From the NCBI GenBank assembly GCA_013399895.1, contig VXBA01004199.1, positions 281,347 to 345,346 of the forward strand: a stretch of 64,000 nucleotides of DNA, in the 5' to 3' direction. The DNA is from Serilophus lunatus (Eukaryota > Chordata > Aves > Passeriformes > Eurylaimidae). The notes below the pieces were generated by a model that did no database searches, was not told the origin of the DNA, and saw only the letters and a program-made list of their open reading frames with translations. Shown one piece after another: positions 49,667 to 63,468 of this stretch (positions within the stretch are counted from its first letter, which is position 1; each line of letters begins with the position of its first letter). The translations under genes and the position numbers were made by a program.

Positions 49667-52600
49667 ATTGCTTCCAGGATGATGACATTTCAAAGTTATT
49701 CGATTTTATAGAATTAGCTAATCTAATTTTAATTTGTTTTGTACCTAGATCCATCTCTCCAACAAATAAAAGAAGAGTTTAGAAGCGTTTAAAATTTAAG
49801 CAGGAAGTGCTGCAGGGAAGGCAATAATGTTTAATAGGAAAAATGGAAATACATGTTGTTGAAAACATCTGTATGACCAGCTCACTCTCTGACTTGCTAT
49901 GAGTGTCTATTTGAAGGATAACTCAGAATGTATAAACTGAGAGAGGGTGACCAAATACATTTTCTTCAGTCTGTCACAGTGTGCATAGATATGTGTATGA
50001 TTGTGGTTTAAACACACTAGTTCTTCCTTCTTGCAAAATTAGGTTGATCTCTCACTTCTCTTTACTTACAGTCAGGATCTGCACTAGGCGGTTGAAGGCC
50101 AAGATTTCAGTCTTCTGTAAGGCCAGAATTTTTTTCACAGCATGAATTTGCTTTTAAAACTGTCTTAGAAAAAGGTAAGAAGAAGAAAAAAGTAAGATCC
50201 AAGTTTTTCCTCTGAGTGTCTCCTCTGTACAAAGACCCTGGAATTCAATGTTACAAGTACTGAGAGACTCGAAAGACTAGGTCAATAAAGGATATATTAG
50301 CAAGCAACTTAACCTGCTTAGTATATCCTTTAAAAAAAACCCACAACATTCTTTGCACTTAGTAAGAAGCATATTATTTCTAAATAAATTAGAATCAGAA
50401 CGAAGAATATTTACTGCTACATAAAAGGAGAAAATGAATTGAATGGACAATACACTGTACTCAGACTATTTGGATATATGCATTTTTAATGATGGTTCTA
50501 AACCAGCAACAATTTAATTAAATACGATCTGTCATGGTGGGGGGGAGAAGGAGGCAATCACGCTAAAGAAAGACAGTCCATGATGAATGGTAACTTATCA
50601 CTGACTTAAAACGTGCATGTGTGGTGCTTAAATAACATTAGACAATTACAGAATTTTGAAAATTATGAGCTTGTAAGTGGATTTCCATTCTATTATTCAT
50701 TCCTTTTTAGACTGTTTCAGCAGTGAAGAACACACATTTTCCTTTATTTGCCCTTTCAATTCTTGCAGAATGTTTTTCTTTGTGGAAGTCAAGCAATAAA
50801 GTTACATTTGCTTATAGTTCACCAATAATTCTCAAGAAAACAGCTGAGACAAACTCCTAAACTTTCATAACTCAACCCTATTCATATATTTAGGGCTTAA
50901 TGTATTTTACCTATTCAAAACTCCAGCTGCACTGCACACTTGTGCAGTATTATACTGCATGGTATGGTACATTTTCTTCACATTTTGTGGTCAGTTACTA
51001 TTTGCTGTATAAACAGTGTTTTTCACATGCAGAAGAAGTCATAGGCATTTCATAAAGGCATTGCAATCAAAAAATGAACAAGTAAAGTTTAAAAAAGAAA
51101 AGGTAGTAAGGAGTGTAGGGGTAAAAATAAAAGATCGTGATGTTCCTAAGAGCTAAGGGCATCATATATCTTAAGGAGGATTATGTTATAGGTGCCAAAA
51201 CTTACTAACGATTGGCATTCAATAGAAAATGGAACCAGAGAATAGAAACATTTTTGGGGGCATATTCTTGCAAGTACACAACAATAAAACCCCATTATAT
51301 CTACTTATCTTTTTTTTCTACAATTTGGAATGCATCTATTATTAGCAAAGCCAGCCAGCTTAATCACATTAGACCAAAGCTTTGGGGGGACATTTAAGTC
51401 TTCATATCTCTCAAGTGTCCTGATTCAATTTTGGACTTTCATAGTATATCAGAGTTCCAGATGTCCCCAAACCAGCAGGCAAATTCTCACTTTACCTTAT
51501 TGTCCCCTTATGCTGGCACTTTCCAGAGGGTAAATGGAGGTCTGATAACACATGGACACAGAAATGTCAGATGTCACTCTATTAAAATACAAAGGCATTT
51601 TAAGGTTGGTTACTTGGGCAGAACTACTTGTGCATATAAATTGCCATTTCTAGTGGTTTAAAAACAAGAAAAATATTTCTGGATTAATATACATTCAATT
51701 CAATTACACTTCCACTTTAAAACTGCTCTAGGAGCTTCTGTTTTCCATGCTTTGTGCTTGGAAACAATGCTGATTTAACATGCCAAGTCCATTTACTTCT
51801 TGTCTAATTTTGATGATTATTTGTATAAAACTTACTGAGAATTTTTGAGTGACTTTTTTCATTAGAAAGTGCCTAGTCATAGAAATTTGTGCCAGAAATA
51901 TCTGTTTCAATGACAGTTTATTCAGGAAACATTTCTCAGTTTACAGCAGGGAAGAACTTTTGGTTAAGAGTAGAAATAGAGCTTAAAGTAACAAAAGGCA
52001 CACCTAAATGTGAGGCCTTAGTACTCCAAGAGTTCAGTTCTAGGGTTTCTTATGTTTTAATAGAGGAGCTTCAAACTTCTGCCAGTGTTGAGGTGTTACT
52101 GTCATTTCTCTATGGAATATAATTGGAATACAGAGTTTTAAAATACACATGCACATATAACAATTAATTATTTTTAGGAATAGAAATCCATTTTACATGC
52201 AGCTTCTGAAGAAGCTTGTGTGTTCAGTGGAAGCCCCTGGGGGTACAGTTGCCTTTTAACTACGTGCCTCTTGGCAAAAAGCACTTACAAACCTGAAGAA
52301 TGGAATACAACTTCAGTACAAGATGAGCGGTGAAAGATATGAAGCACAAAGTGGAATAGCAACAAATAGCAATAAATGCAGATATTTAATATAGAAACCT
52401 ACCCAAGTGGTTTCATCCACTGTTAACACCATGAAGATTTATCCTCTATGAATATCTTGTGACTGCTCATATTTCTTTCTCTTGTTGTTACCTTACACCA
52501 TATGTAGCCATTTTCAAGCGCACCAAGCATCAGAGCAGCATTCTTTTTGCTCCCTGTAAATAGGAAAAGCTATAGAAGCTCTGAGAATGTTGTATCACAT

Positions 52601-52755
52601 CTCAGACATTTGGGAAGTGCCCACCCAGCTCGGTTTTGCTGCAGTATTTGTGCAGCAGTTCACAGGCTGGCTGCAGAGTTAAGTCACCTAATAGCAGCTG
52701 CTTCTTTCCCTCCAACTGCAGCACTAAAAACATGCATATGTTCAGGAGATATGTG
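49667..52755. other. Unique noncoding DNA
   Basis: No gene or repeat family recognised. Very AT-rich, with short frames only. Confidence 0.55.
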
Positions 52756-52800
52756 GGGCCTTTACAACTCAGAATATTCTGTGAATCTGTGACTCTGTGA
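52756..52800 (+). mobile_element. Weak CR1 3' tail
   Basis: The pattern 'gggcctttacaactcagaat' followed by ATTCTGTGAATCTGTGACTCTGTGA resembles the last 45 bases of a CR1 element and its octamer tail. The body upstream is not convincingly CR1, so this may be a very short insert or chance. Confidence 0.4.
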
Positions 52801-53003
52801 GTTGCTCCCTACAGGGGATCATGCCTCTTTGTAGCCACCTCAATACCAGGTAGAGGTGACACCACTGTCACTATGCCTGGAGGAGGGACCCTGTCTTGCC
52901 ACGACTTCCAACCATGAGATCTAGTGAACTCAAAGGATGGAACAATTGAAACAGAGCAGGAAGGAAAGGCGGCACATTTCTGCACTCAAATCCATTTGTG
53001 AAG

Positions 53004-53360
53004 TAGTTTTATATATGCTATTGAAACCTTGAATGCAGCTGTTTCACAGCACCGTCTCAATATTTTCTACACATCTAGGAGTGATTCTGCTGCTGCTAAC
53101 TGTGATCATATGGTGAAATCAATGGTTAGGACTGTAAATTCCCACCCTGAACATGTTGGTATTTTATGTAAGGGACTAGAACTTTGTCTCTCAGGAAATA
53201 ATTCTTCAGCAGACAAATTATTAAAGCAGTTCAGTTTAGGTGGAAATTTAGGAGGCCTTCTCTAGCAAATGAAGATTCTTCTTCTGATCTGTCTGTAGCT
53301 CCACCTATGGAATTGTATTCTCCTGTTTTTTTAAGTCTACTCTTCTACTACCACTTTTAC
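53004..53360 (+). pseudogene. Doubtful coding-like remnant
   Basis: A frame of about 87 codons ends at a TAG at 53263-53265. Its composition is protein-like, with many RNY codons. A second protein-like segment (…SSSDLSVAPPMELYSPVF) follows directly in another frame from about 53252, as if a frameshift separates the two. An in-frame TGA stands just upstream. No ATG, clear splice acceptor or recognised family was found. When I read a neighbouring stretch in two different frames, both looked equally protein-like, so this judgement is weak. It may be a decayed processed pseudogene or nothing. Confidence 0.15.
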
Positions 53361-54148
53361 TCTTCTGCTAGATGCTTGTACTTGGCCATTTAACTTCCCT
53401 TATAAACCACTTTACATTTTTTAGATCAGGATGTAAGTTATATAATTCCTTGTGATTTTTTTTTTTTATCTTCACTGATCAACTAGGCAAGTATAATATC
53501 CGTTGTAGATTATATAGTGTATTCTGTTGCTTTTCATTGTTTCTGTACTAAATATAATACAAGATAACCCAGCAGCAAAAGTGATAATTGATATATTTGA
53601 CCATATTCTGCTTCGCTTTAGGAAAGCATTGAATATAAGATTTCATTTTCACTGGCAAGTGGAAAAACAAACCCAAACAGAACCACCACTGCATAAAAAG
53701 CTTAGTTTTTCATTTAAATCACATTTTCTTGCATTGTGATAACTGGACATGAATATTTCTGAACTGCTCAAGATAATGTGGGACATCCCTGACCAGATAA
53801 GTCATATTGTATGGTTCCACTTGCATAGGTAAGACTGTTCCACCTGGCTCTCAACTACACAAACTAGGGTCTATATTTATACTAAAAGTCAATATAATAG
53901 AAGTTCAGGATGTCTACCTTATGCATAAACACTGAACTTACTGTTGAATTTAGATGGTTTGATTCACTGAGGATCATTATAGGCAGAGACATCATCACCC
54001 ATTGGATCTTACTGAGAAAGATGAACCAGGTCCTGATGATCTCCTTCCAATCAATGACTCTCATTTAAATGCAGTGGATATTAATAGGCATTTGTCTGTC
54101 CTTAAAGAAATCGCCTTTGGTAAAGTTCCTGGCTGGTTTTCTTAGGAA

Positions 54149-54168
54149 GTTTAGTTTAGTTTAGTTTG
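54149..54168 (+). repeat. (TTTAG)n microsatellite
   Basis: About four pentanucleotide units. Confidence 0.85.
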
Positions 54169-56195
54169 TGCCAGTTTTTCACTCTCTGAACATGATGGTA
54201 CCAGCTCCATGTGTACAGTGATTCCTGCCTTTCCTCAGACAGGGATACTCAGCAGCTTAAATAGCTTCACTTTATCTCAGTAAATGAAATGTCTTGCAGG
54301 ATGCAGTAATATGAGTCCTCTTAATGATAAGTATAGAGTAGGGAGTACAGAGTGTTTCAGTAAGGAATCCATGATGTTGATGGAGTTTTACCTCTTTGTT
54401 GGACTTGAATTGTATCTCCAAACCATAGATGGAATGGATTATTCCTGACCTTTCTTAAAAGCTTGATTGATTTTCTTTGTAGAAGGAATATATGTATAGC
54501 AAGAAATGATTATTGCTACAATCTAGTTTCAAAATTGTGGTTTGGGATCAATTAGTAGGTCATGAAGAGTTTCTGGAAGGATATGGCTCAATGCAGCTTC
54601 ATAGTAAAATGTATTCTCTTTATTCCAATGGTGTGAGTGCCCTTCTGCTTCCTAGGAATAAAATGTCCACTTCACATGGTCTATGTCAAATAGCTGTTTA
54701 TGACAGTTGAATTTTTCTCTACTAAACCTGATACGAATCAAGTTTTTGGATTAAAAAACATGCCTTTTTTTTTAAAAAAAAAATTCATTAGCGCCAATCA
54801 CTAATCAGTTTAATCTTTTATGATGTTCACAGTGTAAAAAACAAACAACAACAACAGCTATTTGGTTGAGAACACAAGACTTGTCCTTGTATACAGGGCG
54901 ATCAGACAGTAAGATCAGACTTCCAAATTATTACATTCCATATTTTCTCTTGCCTTTGAAGAAAAAACCCCAATGAATATGTGTGTGTTTTACCCCACTA
55001 AACTAAGGTTATTTGCACAACTATGCAGAAATATACAATCCAGGAAAGTCACGTTATTCACAAGATAGAAGTGGAACTTTTCCTGAGTACTGTAAGAGGA
55101 GCAGGCTTTCCTCTGCAGCCTGCTCTTTATTTCTATAAACCCACACAATAAACAGCCATCATCCAAGTCTGTAAAGAGTGACTTAATGCTGCAGACAAGA
55201 CACATTGAAGAAGAAGCAATTGCTACTGCTTTCTGAGGGAATATGCCACCCTCCACAGGACAAAATCATGTGATATGATAATGATGCAGATTATCTGAGA
55301 TAGTCACTTTGATGTATTCTGTTCATCTATTTGAAGTGTCAGTCTTTGAATCTAATGTCAAGTTTAGGCATGTTCTTCAGCAAAACTTTATTCAAAGTCA
55401 CCCTACCTGAACAAACACAGGAGAGAAAGATGCACTATGGACTTGCTACAGCTTCTCAACTTATCTGTCCCTTCTCCAGCTTGGTTCCACCCTGTTACTG
55501 CAAAGCCTTGAGCAAGAAGAAATGCTCTTTGACCAGACAATAAAATAACAATCAGGAAGAAAAGTCCTTGTGAAAGGATTTTAGGAATTTGGAATTTCCT
55601 GACAAATCCTATCCACTTTAATACATACATACATTGAAAAGCAGAAGGATGATCTAAATATGATCATGCTCATGGGTGCAAATGGTTGTTAGCAAACACC
55701 AACCAGAGAGCAGTAAGGATACTTTTCTCCTTTGTTTTTCTTTCCATGATTTTCTTTGAGCCATTCCTGCCAACATTGAAATTTCTTGCAACATCATCAA
55801 TGCAAATATATTTGTGTTGAGTTGCATTGAAAATTATGTTTTATTTCAATGGTTTCTAGAAACAAAGAAAGGTATTTTCTCGACCTTTCAAACAAAACTT
55901 TGTTAGAAACGTGCAATAAAAATCCTTTTAGTAAATCTTATTTTTCTCTAGGATAAAATGCTTCCATATCTCACAATGCTTCCATGTTAAATTAATCTTG
56001 ATAGCTGCATTTTTAATTACTTCTGATAAATTACCATAACTATCATTCAACATTATTTTGGCTGCTTAGCTTGAGTAGAGCAGTTTGTTACTGCAAGAAT
56101 ACCTGAAGTGATTTGAAGGAACATGCTGAACATTCTGTATCACATTTGTAAAGCCATGCTGCTGCACATCCCCACCCTTTTAAAAAAGCCATCTT

Positions 56196-56232
56196 ACAAC
56201 AAACAAACAATCAAACAAAAAACAAACAAACA
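56196..56232 (+). repeat. (AAAC)n-like microsatellite
   Basis: Imperfect AAAC/CAAA units over about 37 bases. Confidence 0.85.
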
Positions 56233-57566
56233 CGTCATGTGTATACTACATTTGAGGCTTGCTTCTGTTCTGCGTTTTTTAAAGAGAAGTGAAGTGACTG
56301 GGTAAACTAAGTGCAAAATGAAAAAAATTTTTTTTTTCTTTTGTCTCACCTTAACTGCCTTTGTCTGTGTGAAACATGACAGAGGTTTGAGTTATTCAGA
56401 ATTGCCACTTCTATAACTGAAAAGAACTGTTACCAAAATAGTAGATTCATTGTTCAGGCTAGGATTGAATTGCAGAGCTGTTTAATTATTTCTAGTTATT
56501 TTAACATACTATTAATTCAGTTTCTCAAAATAACCTTTTCATTTACAGCAATTGATGGAATAAAATGTGACACAATTTGTTTTCTTTTCTGCTAAGTAGA
56601 TGATGTACTCTAACAAGAGCAGGTCGACATGACCTCAGCTATAGTTCTATCACATGATAACTACAATAGGGCCTTATCAGAATCTCCTACTCTTTTATGT
56701 GCTTAAAAATTAAAAAAAAAATATGTTTGACTAGACCCTATCCCCGGGTAATGAAACAATAAAAATACAAATCTAGTTATGAATTGCTAGATAATATCTG
56801 TCTGGTATTCTTCCTAGGTGAAGTTGCACATAGGAGAGAAAAAAAATTGAAAAAGATGATAAATAAATGTTGTAAGTTGTTTCAGTAATCATATGAATTT
56901 CAAACTATATAGAAGATAGTATTTGACTATGTTGTTGCCATTCAACTTTTTCTTGTTTGTTTTGTTTTTCTTCTTTCTTTTTTTTTTTTATATAATGTGC
57001 TTTAGACAGTCTTTTGAACTACGATAAATTCCCAGTCCTTGCTTTTCTTTTGAAGTTTAGTATATAGAACTGTAACAGGCCTATAACTTGGCTAAAATCT
57101 CATCTGGCATAAATCGGTAAGACTGTCTTGCATGAAACCCAATTTTTTACTCTGTACAAAGGACCTCAATATCTAGTTGGCTATACCTAATTTGGCAATT
57201 GTTTCCTGACAGCAAGCACGCAAATAAAATTGCTATCTTTAGATACAGATTATGTTTTTTCCCTCTGATGCAATGAAAATCTGCACTTTATGGAGATGTC
57301 AACATCTGGGAGTAATACCAGCTCAGAGTACAGCATTTCAGTAATTACTCGTTGTTAGTTAAACACTGACAATCTTTTCTGTGTCATTGGTAAAGATACA
57401 GTAAAATAGTCAGCATCCCAAAGATTTTGCACAAAGATGGCTGCATAATTCAAATGTCATTAAAGATCTAGAGAATGATCTCAGCTAGGGAGTTAACTCC
57501 CTGCCTCACTCCACTGCCTGACATTGATAACAGTCACTGAAAAAAGAGTAATAAACACCTAATGCA

Positions 57567-57652
57567 TTTCCTTCCTTCCTGCCTGCCTGCCTGCCTGCCT
57601 TTCTTCCTTTCTTCCTGCCTTTCTTCCTGCCTGACTGCTGGCCTGCCTTCTC
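57567..57652 (+). repeat. (CCTT)n/(CCTG)n compound microsatellite
   Basis: A pyrimidine-strand array: CCTT units, then five to six CCTG units (about 57578-57600), then mixed TTCC/CCTG units to 57652. On the minus strand it gives a Lys/Gly/Arg/Gln frame, which is an artefact. Likely polymorphic in length. Confidence 0.9.
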
Positions 57653-60600
57653 AGGTAAAAGATGCTGTTGTTGGACAGCATGGGTGTGCATTGGTTCGTA
57701 GTATTAAGAAACTTGTAGCATTCTGTGGTGCTTGAAACAACTTAAACCTATGCATGGACGTTTACTGAAGTCACAAGCAACGTTCTTTGGAAACACGCAT
57801 GACTGTAGGTGTGTCTTACCAACTATCTACCCTTTTCAAATATCCAAGCAATAAGTCTGCAATATGGACTGTCTTGTTTTGTTTTTTTCCCTCATGAGGA
57901 CCAGCAGGGACCTCAAGGAGACCTGAATGAGATATATTCAGCATCCGAGTTCAAAATCTATCCAAAATGAATATGCCAGTCTTGTAGACCAATGTACCAG
58001 TTGTTCCTAACTGATGATTAAATACAAATTTGTAGCGCCACCTGAGATACACAAGGATATCCAAGATTTCCTTTGCAGGACTGGCAGATATGAGAGGGAA
58101 TGTACAGGAAACTTGCTTCTTTCTGGAGTCATACCTGCAAGCCAAGAATGACAACATCAGGCAACCCAAGGAAATGCTAATTTTCTTTGGAGAATATAAT
58201 TTGTTATTGATCTTGTCTTTGACTCTACACACCTGGGAAAGACCAAGGATTTCATGTGACTGACTTTGCTTTCTTGGCCCAAAGGAAAATACTGCAACAA
58301 GTTGTTTTGTAAAGCTGCTACTCGACTCTTTTTCTAATAGAGAGTTTAAGAATATTTGTTGTAATATGCCAAGTTTGGCCATGACCTTTGTCATGGTGCT
58401 CATGACAAACTAAAAGAGAAGCTACAAAAACTGTATTGTGAGAATTAGTGAGGATTTGCCTCTCTCTCCTACTGTCTAGAGAATGTACTCACAAGACTGC
58501 CCTATTCCAACTGATGACCTGAAACATAGGCTTTTAGATTTATCGAGGTGCAATGGAACATAAGAAAGAATGAGAGAGAATTGCTTAGATAGAAAGTATC
58601 AGTCACACCAAAGATTGCCCATTGAAGCCTCAAAATTTCAGGAATCTCATGGCCAGAAAGATCACTTCTATTCTATTCTAGTTTCCTGACACTGATGCCA
58701 ACTAGCACAGAATCTGCCAGTCTGAATTATTACACTCTCGTGGTCTTCAAAACATCAACACCGGTCAGTGAGCTGTGGCAGTCTGTAGTACAACAGATCC
58801 CACACCAAGCCTGCGAGTTCTCTGGGAGAGTGTAAGGTGGCCAGTACAAAATCAAGCCACGTGTACTGTATAGATAATTGAGTTTCCATGCTCAGGCATT
58901 ACTTAAATTACTGATTTGGAATCAAAGAGAATCAGTGTATCAAATTACATGTATGTTTGGTGGGGGGGTTTGCCTGTTTTTTTAAAAAATCAAGTATATT
59001 AAATCCACAACACAGTACTGATACAATTCCTTAATAGAATACAAACCAATTTGGTCATGCTTTGTGATTTTCATGCACAGAAATCTAGGTTGGTTTCTTT
59101 TTGCTGTAACATTATAAAGTAAGAATAAAAGAATCCCAGTAAAACTGGCTGTATTTCAGCAAGAGCATATGCTTTACATATAAATCTATAAGGAAAATCT
59201 GTGATTTCCTAATGTAAAATCTCTTCATTTTTTCATTATGCACCACTGATCCTCATTCATTATACAGCAAGTAAAAGATCACCCTTAAGCCAAGGACACA
59301 AAAGTATTTAAGACCTGAGACATCTTACAGATGTTCTGTAAGTCTCAGAGACTCCCTTTATCTATTAGAATTGAGATGTACTCTTCATTGCCAGGTTATT
59401 GTTGAGTTTATGTTAGTGATTTACACTGTTCTTGACACCATGTAAGTCATTAAACTATTGAAACAATAACAATAACAAAACAAAAACAAACAAAAAGGAG
59501 AAATGCCTTAAAGCTTAAATTTTTTTTTTTTTTTTTTTTTTTTTGCATTGACTCAACCTCTGAATTAGGAATGGCTGAATGAGAATAAGGGGGAAAAATA
59601 ACTCTTGTGAAGTCCAGGAAATTTTGAAGTAGGGATTCTCTTTGGGAATAAAATCTGATATTACTATTTAAATGCTAAGTTCTGTGTCCTTTTAAACACT
59701 CAGTTTTATTCTGGTCTTAATCAACTGATGTAATCAAACATACCACTATATCCCCTGAGTTCGTGTAGGCAACATTTCTTTCTTCCTTCCTGTGTGTCTG
59801 ACTGTGCCATTTGACTGCCTTGTCTTCATCCACCCTAGTGAACTGAATTGTTACTTTATATTAAGCCCAGACAAGGTCCAGAGACAAATTCCCCTCCTGC
59901 CCCAAACCCCTCATCCCTGCTATGTGCCAGCTTATTTTCTCCATTTCTTATGTCAAAGGAATGTTGAAGGAAGTAGACAGGCTTCTCTGCTTTGCAAATA
60001 CAGAACATCAGAAAATGCATAACCAAAAGCTCACTTAACCAGCTTAATTTGTTTCCTAACTACCCATTCCTTTGTGTACATCAAAGCTATCATGTAACAC
60101 TGGCAAAGGAATGGCTGCCTTTCCAAGCTGGCTGAGGTGAAAGCATGGTAGGATGTTCACTTATGCCACAGAAAGAATAAAATATTTGCACTTACAGTGC
60201 CTTGGTTGCTTAAAGTATATCGAAACTGTGAGTGTGCCTGTGCCACTGAGACCCCAATGCAGTGGGCAGTGTACTGACTGCAGAAGAAAACTTGGGGGAA
60301 AGTACAGGATGATTTTTTGGAGATGCTGAAGAATGTTATGGAGTGGAAATTCGGTCATAAGAACTAATGATTGTCTCCCTGAGAGTAAAATTCTGAAATT
60401 TAAGAGCATTATTTCAAGTTTATTACAGAAGATGCAAACAATAAATTATTACCTCTAGTTTTCAGAATGAGCATCTCCCTGATAAATGAATAGCTCTTTG
60501 AGGTTTATGCACCTTTTCATACTTATCATTATAGTAGGGGTTATAAAAAGGGATTGTGGTGGCAGTGTGCTCCAGATGTTAAATATTTATAAAAAATGCA

Positions 60601-60738
60601 TTGTACAATTCTGTGTGTACTCATCTTTTAGGGGAAAAAATGTCAACCTTAAATACACCTTCACTACCTGTATAAACTATCGTCCAGTTCATATGAGCTT
60701 AGTTGCTCTAATATAAAAGAAAGAATTCTGTCTTATGA
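57653..60738. other. Unique noncoding DNA
   Basis: Contains the longest frame outside repeats, 150 codons on the minus strand (57951-58403). Roughly one frame of this length is expected by chance in AT-rich DNA of this size. It has an ATG but no recognised family. An A/C-rich stretch (59459-59496) and a poly-T run (59520-59544) are simple repeats. Confidence 0.5.
59459..59544. repeat. A/C-rich simple repeat and poly-T run
   Basis: AACA/AAAC-like units (59459-59496), a 23-base spacer, then 25 T (59520-59544). Confidence 0.9.
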
Positions 60739-60760
60739 CTGCTGAGGATCCGGCCTGGTC
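60739..60760. mobile_element. MITE-like terminus only (copy 5)
   Basis: CTGCTGAGGATCCGGCCTGG matches the right terminus of the palindromic family at 23690. The rest of the element is not recognisable upstream. Confidence 0.45.
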
Positions 60761-62699
60761 CATTTGACCCATGAAGGAATTAATTTCTTATTGTTCAGGG
60801 GCTGTGTTTTTTTCTGGTTTTGCATCACAGTCCTTGGAACTCTTCATGTTTATCGCCGGCCTCTCCTTTGTCTTCCCTTTAGTTTCAGGCCTTTCAATTC
60901 TGTTTCCTATACTAATACAAGTCTTTATGTCATTGAAAATTAACAATACCAAAGTGGTGCCCTGCCAGAGCAGAGCAGATCAATGACCCAGGAGCAGCAT
61001 GTTCTGGCTCAATGGTGCACAAGTCATTTTAACTTCCACTCTCCAGTGCTCAGCTTCCAAAGGAGCAACCCTTTTGCCTGGTATATTAACTTCTGGAAAC
61101 TCCTTGTTAATCACTCTATCTCCAGTTCCGGCTCTGAATTTTCTGCTAAGACCCGAGCGCAGCTTTTCATCAAGCTAAACCACTTTTCTTTTGCCTTTCC
61201 TTACATCTCGTTGTGCGCTGTCAGTCAAATTGGCAGCACCGCTATGGTGTTCTGTACAGCCCTGCTGTGATATAGTGCTGACAGTTATGTTTACCTTATG
61301 AAAACCAAACTAGCTATTGGAAAATAGCAGTGTAAAGTGACACCCCTTAACTAACAGGACAAATCATACCGGAAAAGAAACTCTTAAAGGAAAATAAAAA
61401 CAAACGAGGCATATATACAATGTTGTCCAAAACATGGAGAAAAACAGTTATCAGAGATAATAGTTTTGTCAAACTCTTTCTTTGTTTGACTTTTAAAAAC
61501 AATACAGTATTTAAATTATAATATTAGAAGGATGAAATATTGAAAGACAGTAATTAAAATTTTGCATGTAGACTTTCACTGGAGTTTAATAGTGAAGTTA
61601 AGCTCAGAATGATCCTTGGATGTAGAGAGTACAGGATCTTCCCATAACTTAGGATTACTGTGTAGTAGTTTGGCACATGAGTTCAGGGGACACTTGATTT
61701 GGAGCTACACGTTTCTTTGCAGTTATCCTTAAGGTCTGCCTCCTTTCATCAGGGAATTCACTGCGATTTGGGGTGTGAATGCAGAAGCAGTTTATCCACT
61801 GAAACAGGAACTTTCCAGCTTGCATATGTCAAGTTGTACTTTTTTTTCTAGAAAAAAAGGAAGTTAAGGATTTGGTCTAGGAAGATGTTTTAACTTTTTT
61901 CTTAACAAAACATTTCTGTTTATGATACTAGTGGGATTTATCATTGCAAGAAGTAACAACTGGGGCTCTCCAGAAAGACGTAATGCTGCTTCATGGAGGA
62001 TTTGAATATTTTGAAATTTGATTTTGCTCCAAGTCAGAAGGAAATCAAAAATATTTAAGTTTACATGAAAGAAAAGTGAAATATGATGCCGAGAGTCTGT
62101 TAAAGCTCTGACATCCTCCTTCTGAAGCTGACCGAAAAGAAATTGGATGACTTTCCACCACATCTTTGCTGAGCTGGAATATTCATCTCAAACATTAACA
62201 AAATAGCAAGATAGGAGAATTCCAAGGGGGAAAAGTTGTCTATAGGAATTTATTGACCACAGTGAGAACACAGCTTTTCACTGGAATCACAAGATACGAA
62301 CTCTTTCCCTCAAGGGAAATTAGAGCTTTTCACACATTCTTCACTGGGGTGCTGAAAGAGGTAGGAGAAACAGAGGTCTATCACATTTATAAATAGCTGA
62401 ATTGGAAAAAAAACCCAACCAACCAACACACAACACCACATAGTTTAGAGGCATGTTATCTTTCTTCCACTTTATTGACCTCATTTCCAGTCACGGAGGC
62501 TCAGTTGTAATGTCCAGGCAGCACAGACATGTCACAGTGTGTGGCACTAGGCTGCAGGCATTCTCCCAATCCTTGCCAGCCTCTCTGCCCCAGGAAAACT
62601 CAGTCATATTTGTTGTCACCATATAAAGCAGACATATTGCTTTACCAAGATGTGGGTCTTTTACAGTATATCGATGTTGGGATTTCTTTCCATTTGTTT
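60761..62699. other. Unique noncoding DNA
   Basis: Nothing recognised. Short frames at 60771-61270 are not supported by any motif. Confidence 0.55.
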
Positions 62700-62930
62700 G
62701 GAGCAAAAGCCCAGTAGGATCACAGAACAGTGCCCTCCCCACCAGCAGCACCGTCCTGCAGTCCCAATGAGGGGAGCTGGGCTGAGCCAGGGACCCGGGC
62801 CAGGGATGGCAGTAGCCTGGCCTTTCCGAGGAGACCTCTGACCTACTGCTCCCTCCCCACTGCTGTGGCCATGGCTGAGGCTGCACTCAGTGCTGCCCCA
62901 CTGCCTCCCCATCCCTGCGGGTGAGTGACC
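62700..62930 (+). other. GC-rich patch with Kozak ATG and splice donor
   Basis: A local GC-rich patch in AT-rich surroundings. GCCATGG (ATG at 62871-62873) opens a 17-codon frame rich in Ala and Pro, which meets a full consensus donor CGG|GTGAGT at 62920/62921. Together these would make a 50-base first coding segment of a spliced gene. No TATA box or CpG island accompanies it, and no downstream exon was identified. The motifs are real, but the gene is speculation. Confidence 0.2.
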
Positions 62931-63468
62931 TGGACAAAGAGTGCCCTAGCACTGCTTCAGTTGCCAGACTGGCTCTAAAGGGTCCTTAAATCCCTAGGTG
63001 ATAGTGAACAGGACAGAATGGGGGTGTATCCCTTTAGCAAGGCTGTATCACTGACAGAGCCAGGGGACAGCCTTCCAATGCCCCTGCAAACATCATGGTC
63101 CTTGGTGGTTCCTGTGGAAAAACTACAGACCCAAGTGAGTACAAAAAAAAACATTAGTAGCTTCAGACTGAGAATAAATAATACTAACAATGTGTAAAGA
63201 TCATCAGCTGGATGTGGAAACTAACTGCCACTTCACTGTGAAGGATGTTCTTGGAATATACAAGAACATAATTCACAAAAATATCTTTAAAAAGATAGCA
63301 AGAATTTAAATGCCTGTGTATGCTTCGGTATTTAATGTACCACACAGGCATCATATTTCTTTCATATTTTAGACACAAATCATATCATCTTCTTTAATGA
63401 GCAGAGATCCATGATAATGATGGATTTTTATTGCAAATAGCACTACTGTGCCATGCTTCTTTATTAAA
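62931..63468. other. Unique noncoding DNA
   Basis: Nothing recognised. Confidence 0.5.

Larger units (their letters stand above)
53361..57566. other. Unique noncoding DNA
   Basis: No gene or repeat family recognised. Simple items: (TTTAG)4 at about 54149-54168, a T9/A10 block at 54765-54783 and an AAAC-rich stretch at 56196-56232. Confidence 0.55.

Noticed and set aside
57506..57691. Lys/Gly/Arg-rich minus-strand frame
   Set aside because: It is a translation of the tetranucleotide microsatellite.
57951..58403. 150-codon minus-strand frame, the longest outside repeats
   Set aside because: A frame of about this length is expected by chance in 64 kb of AT-rich DNA. No domain, family or splice structure is visible.
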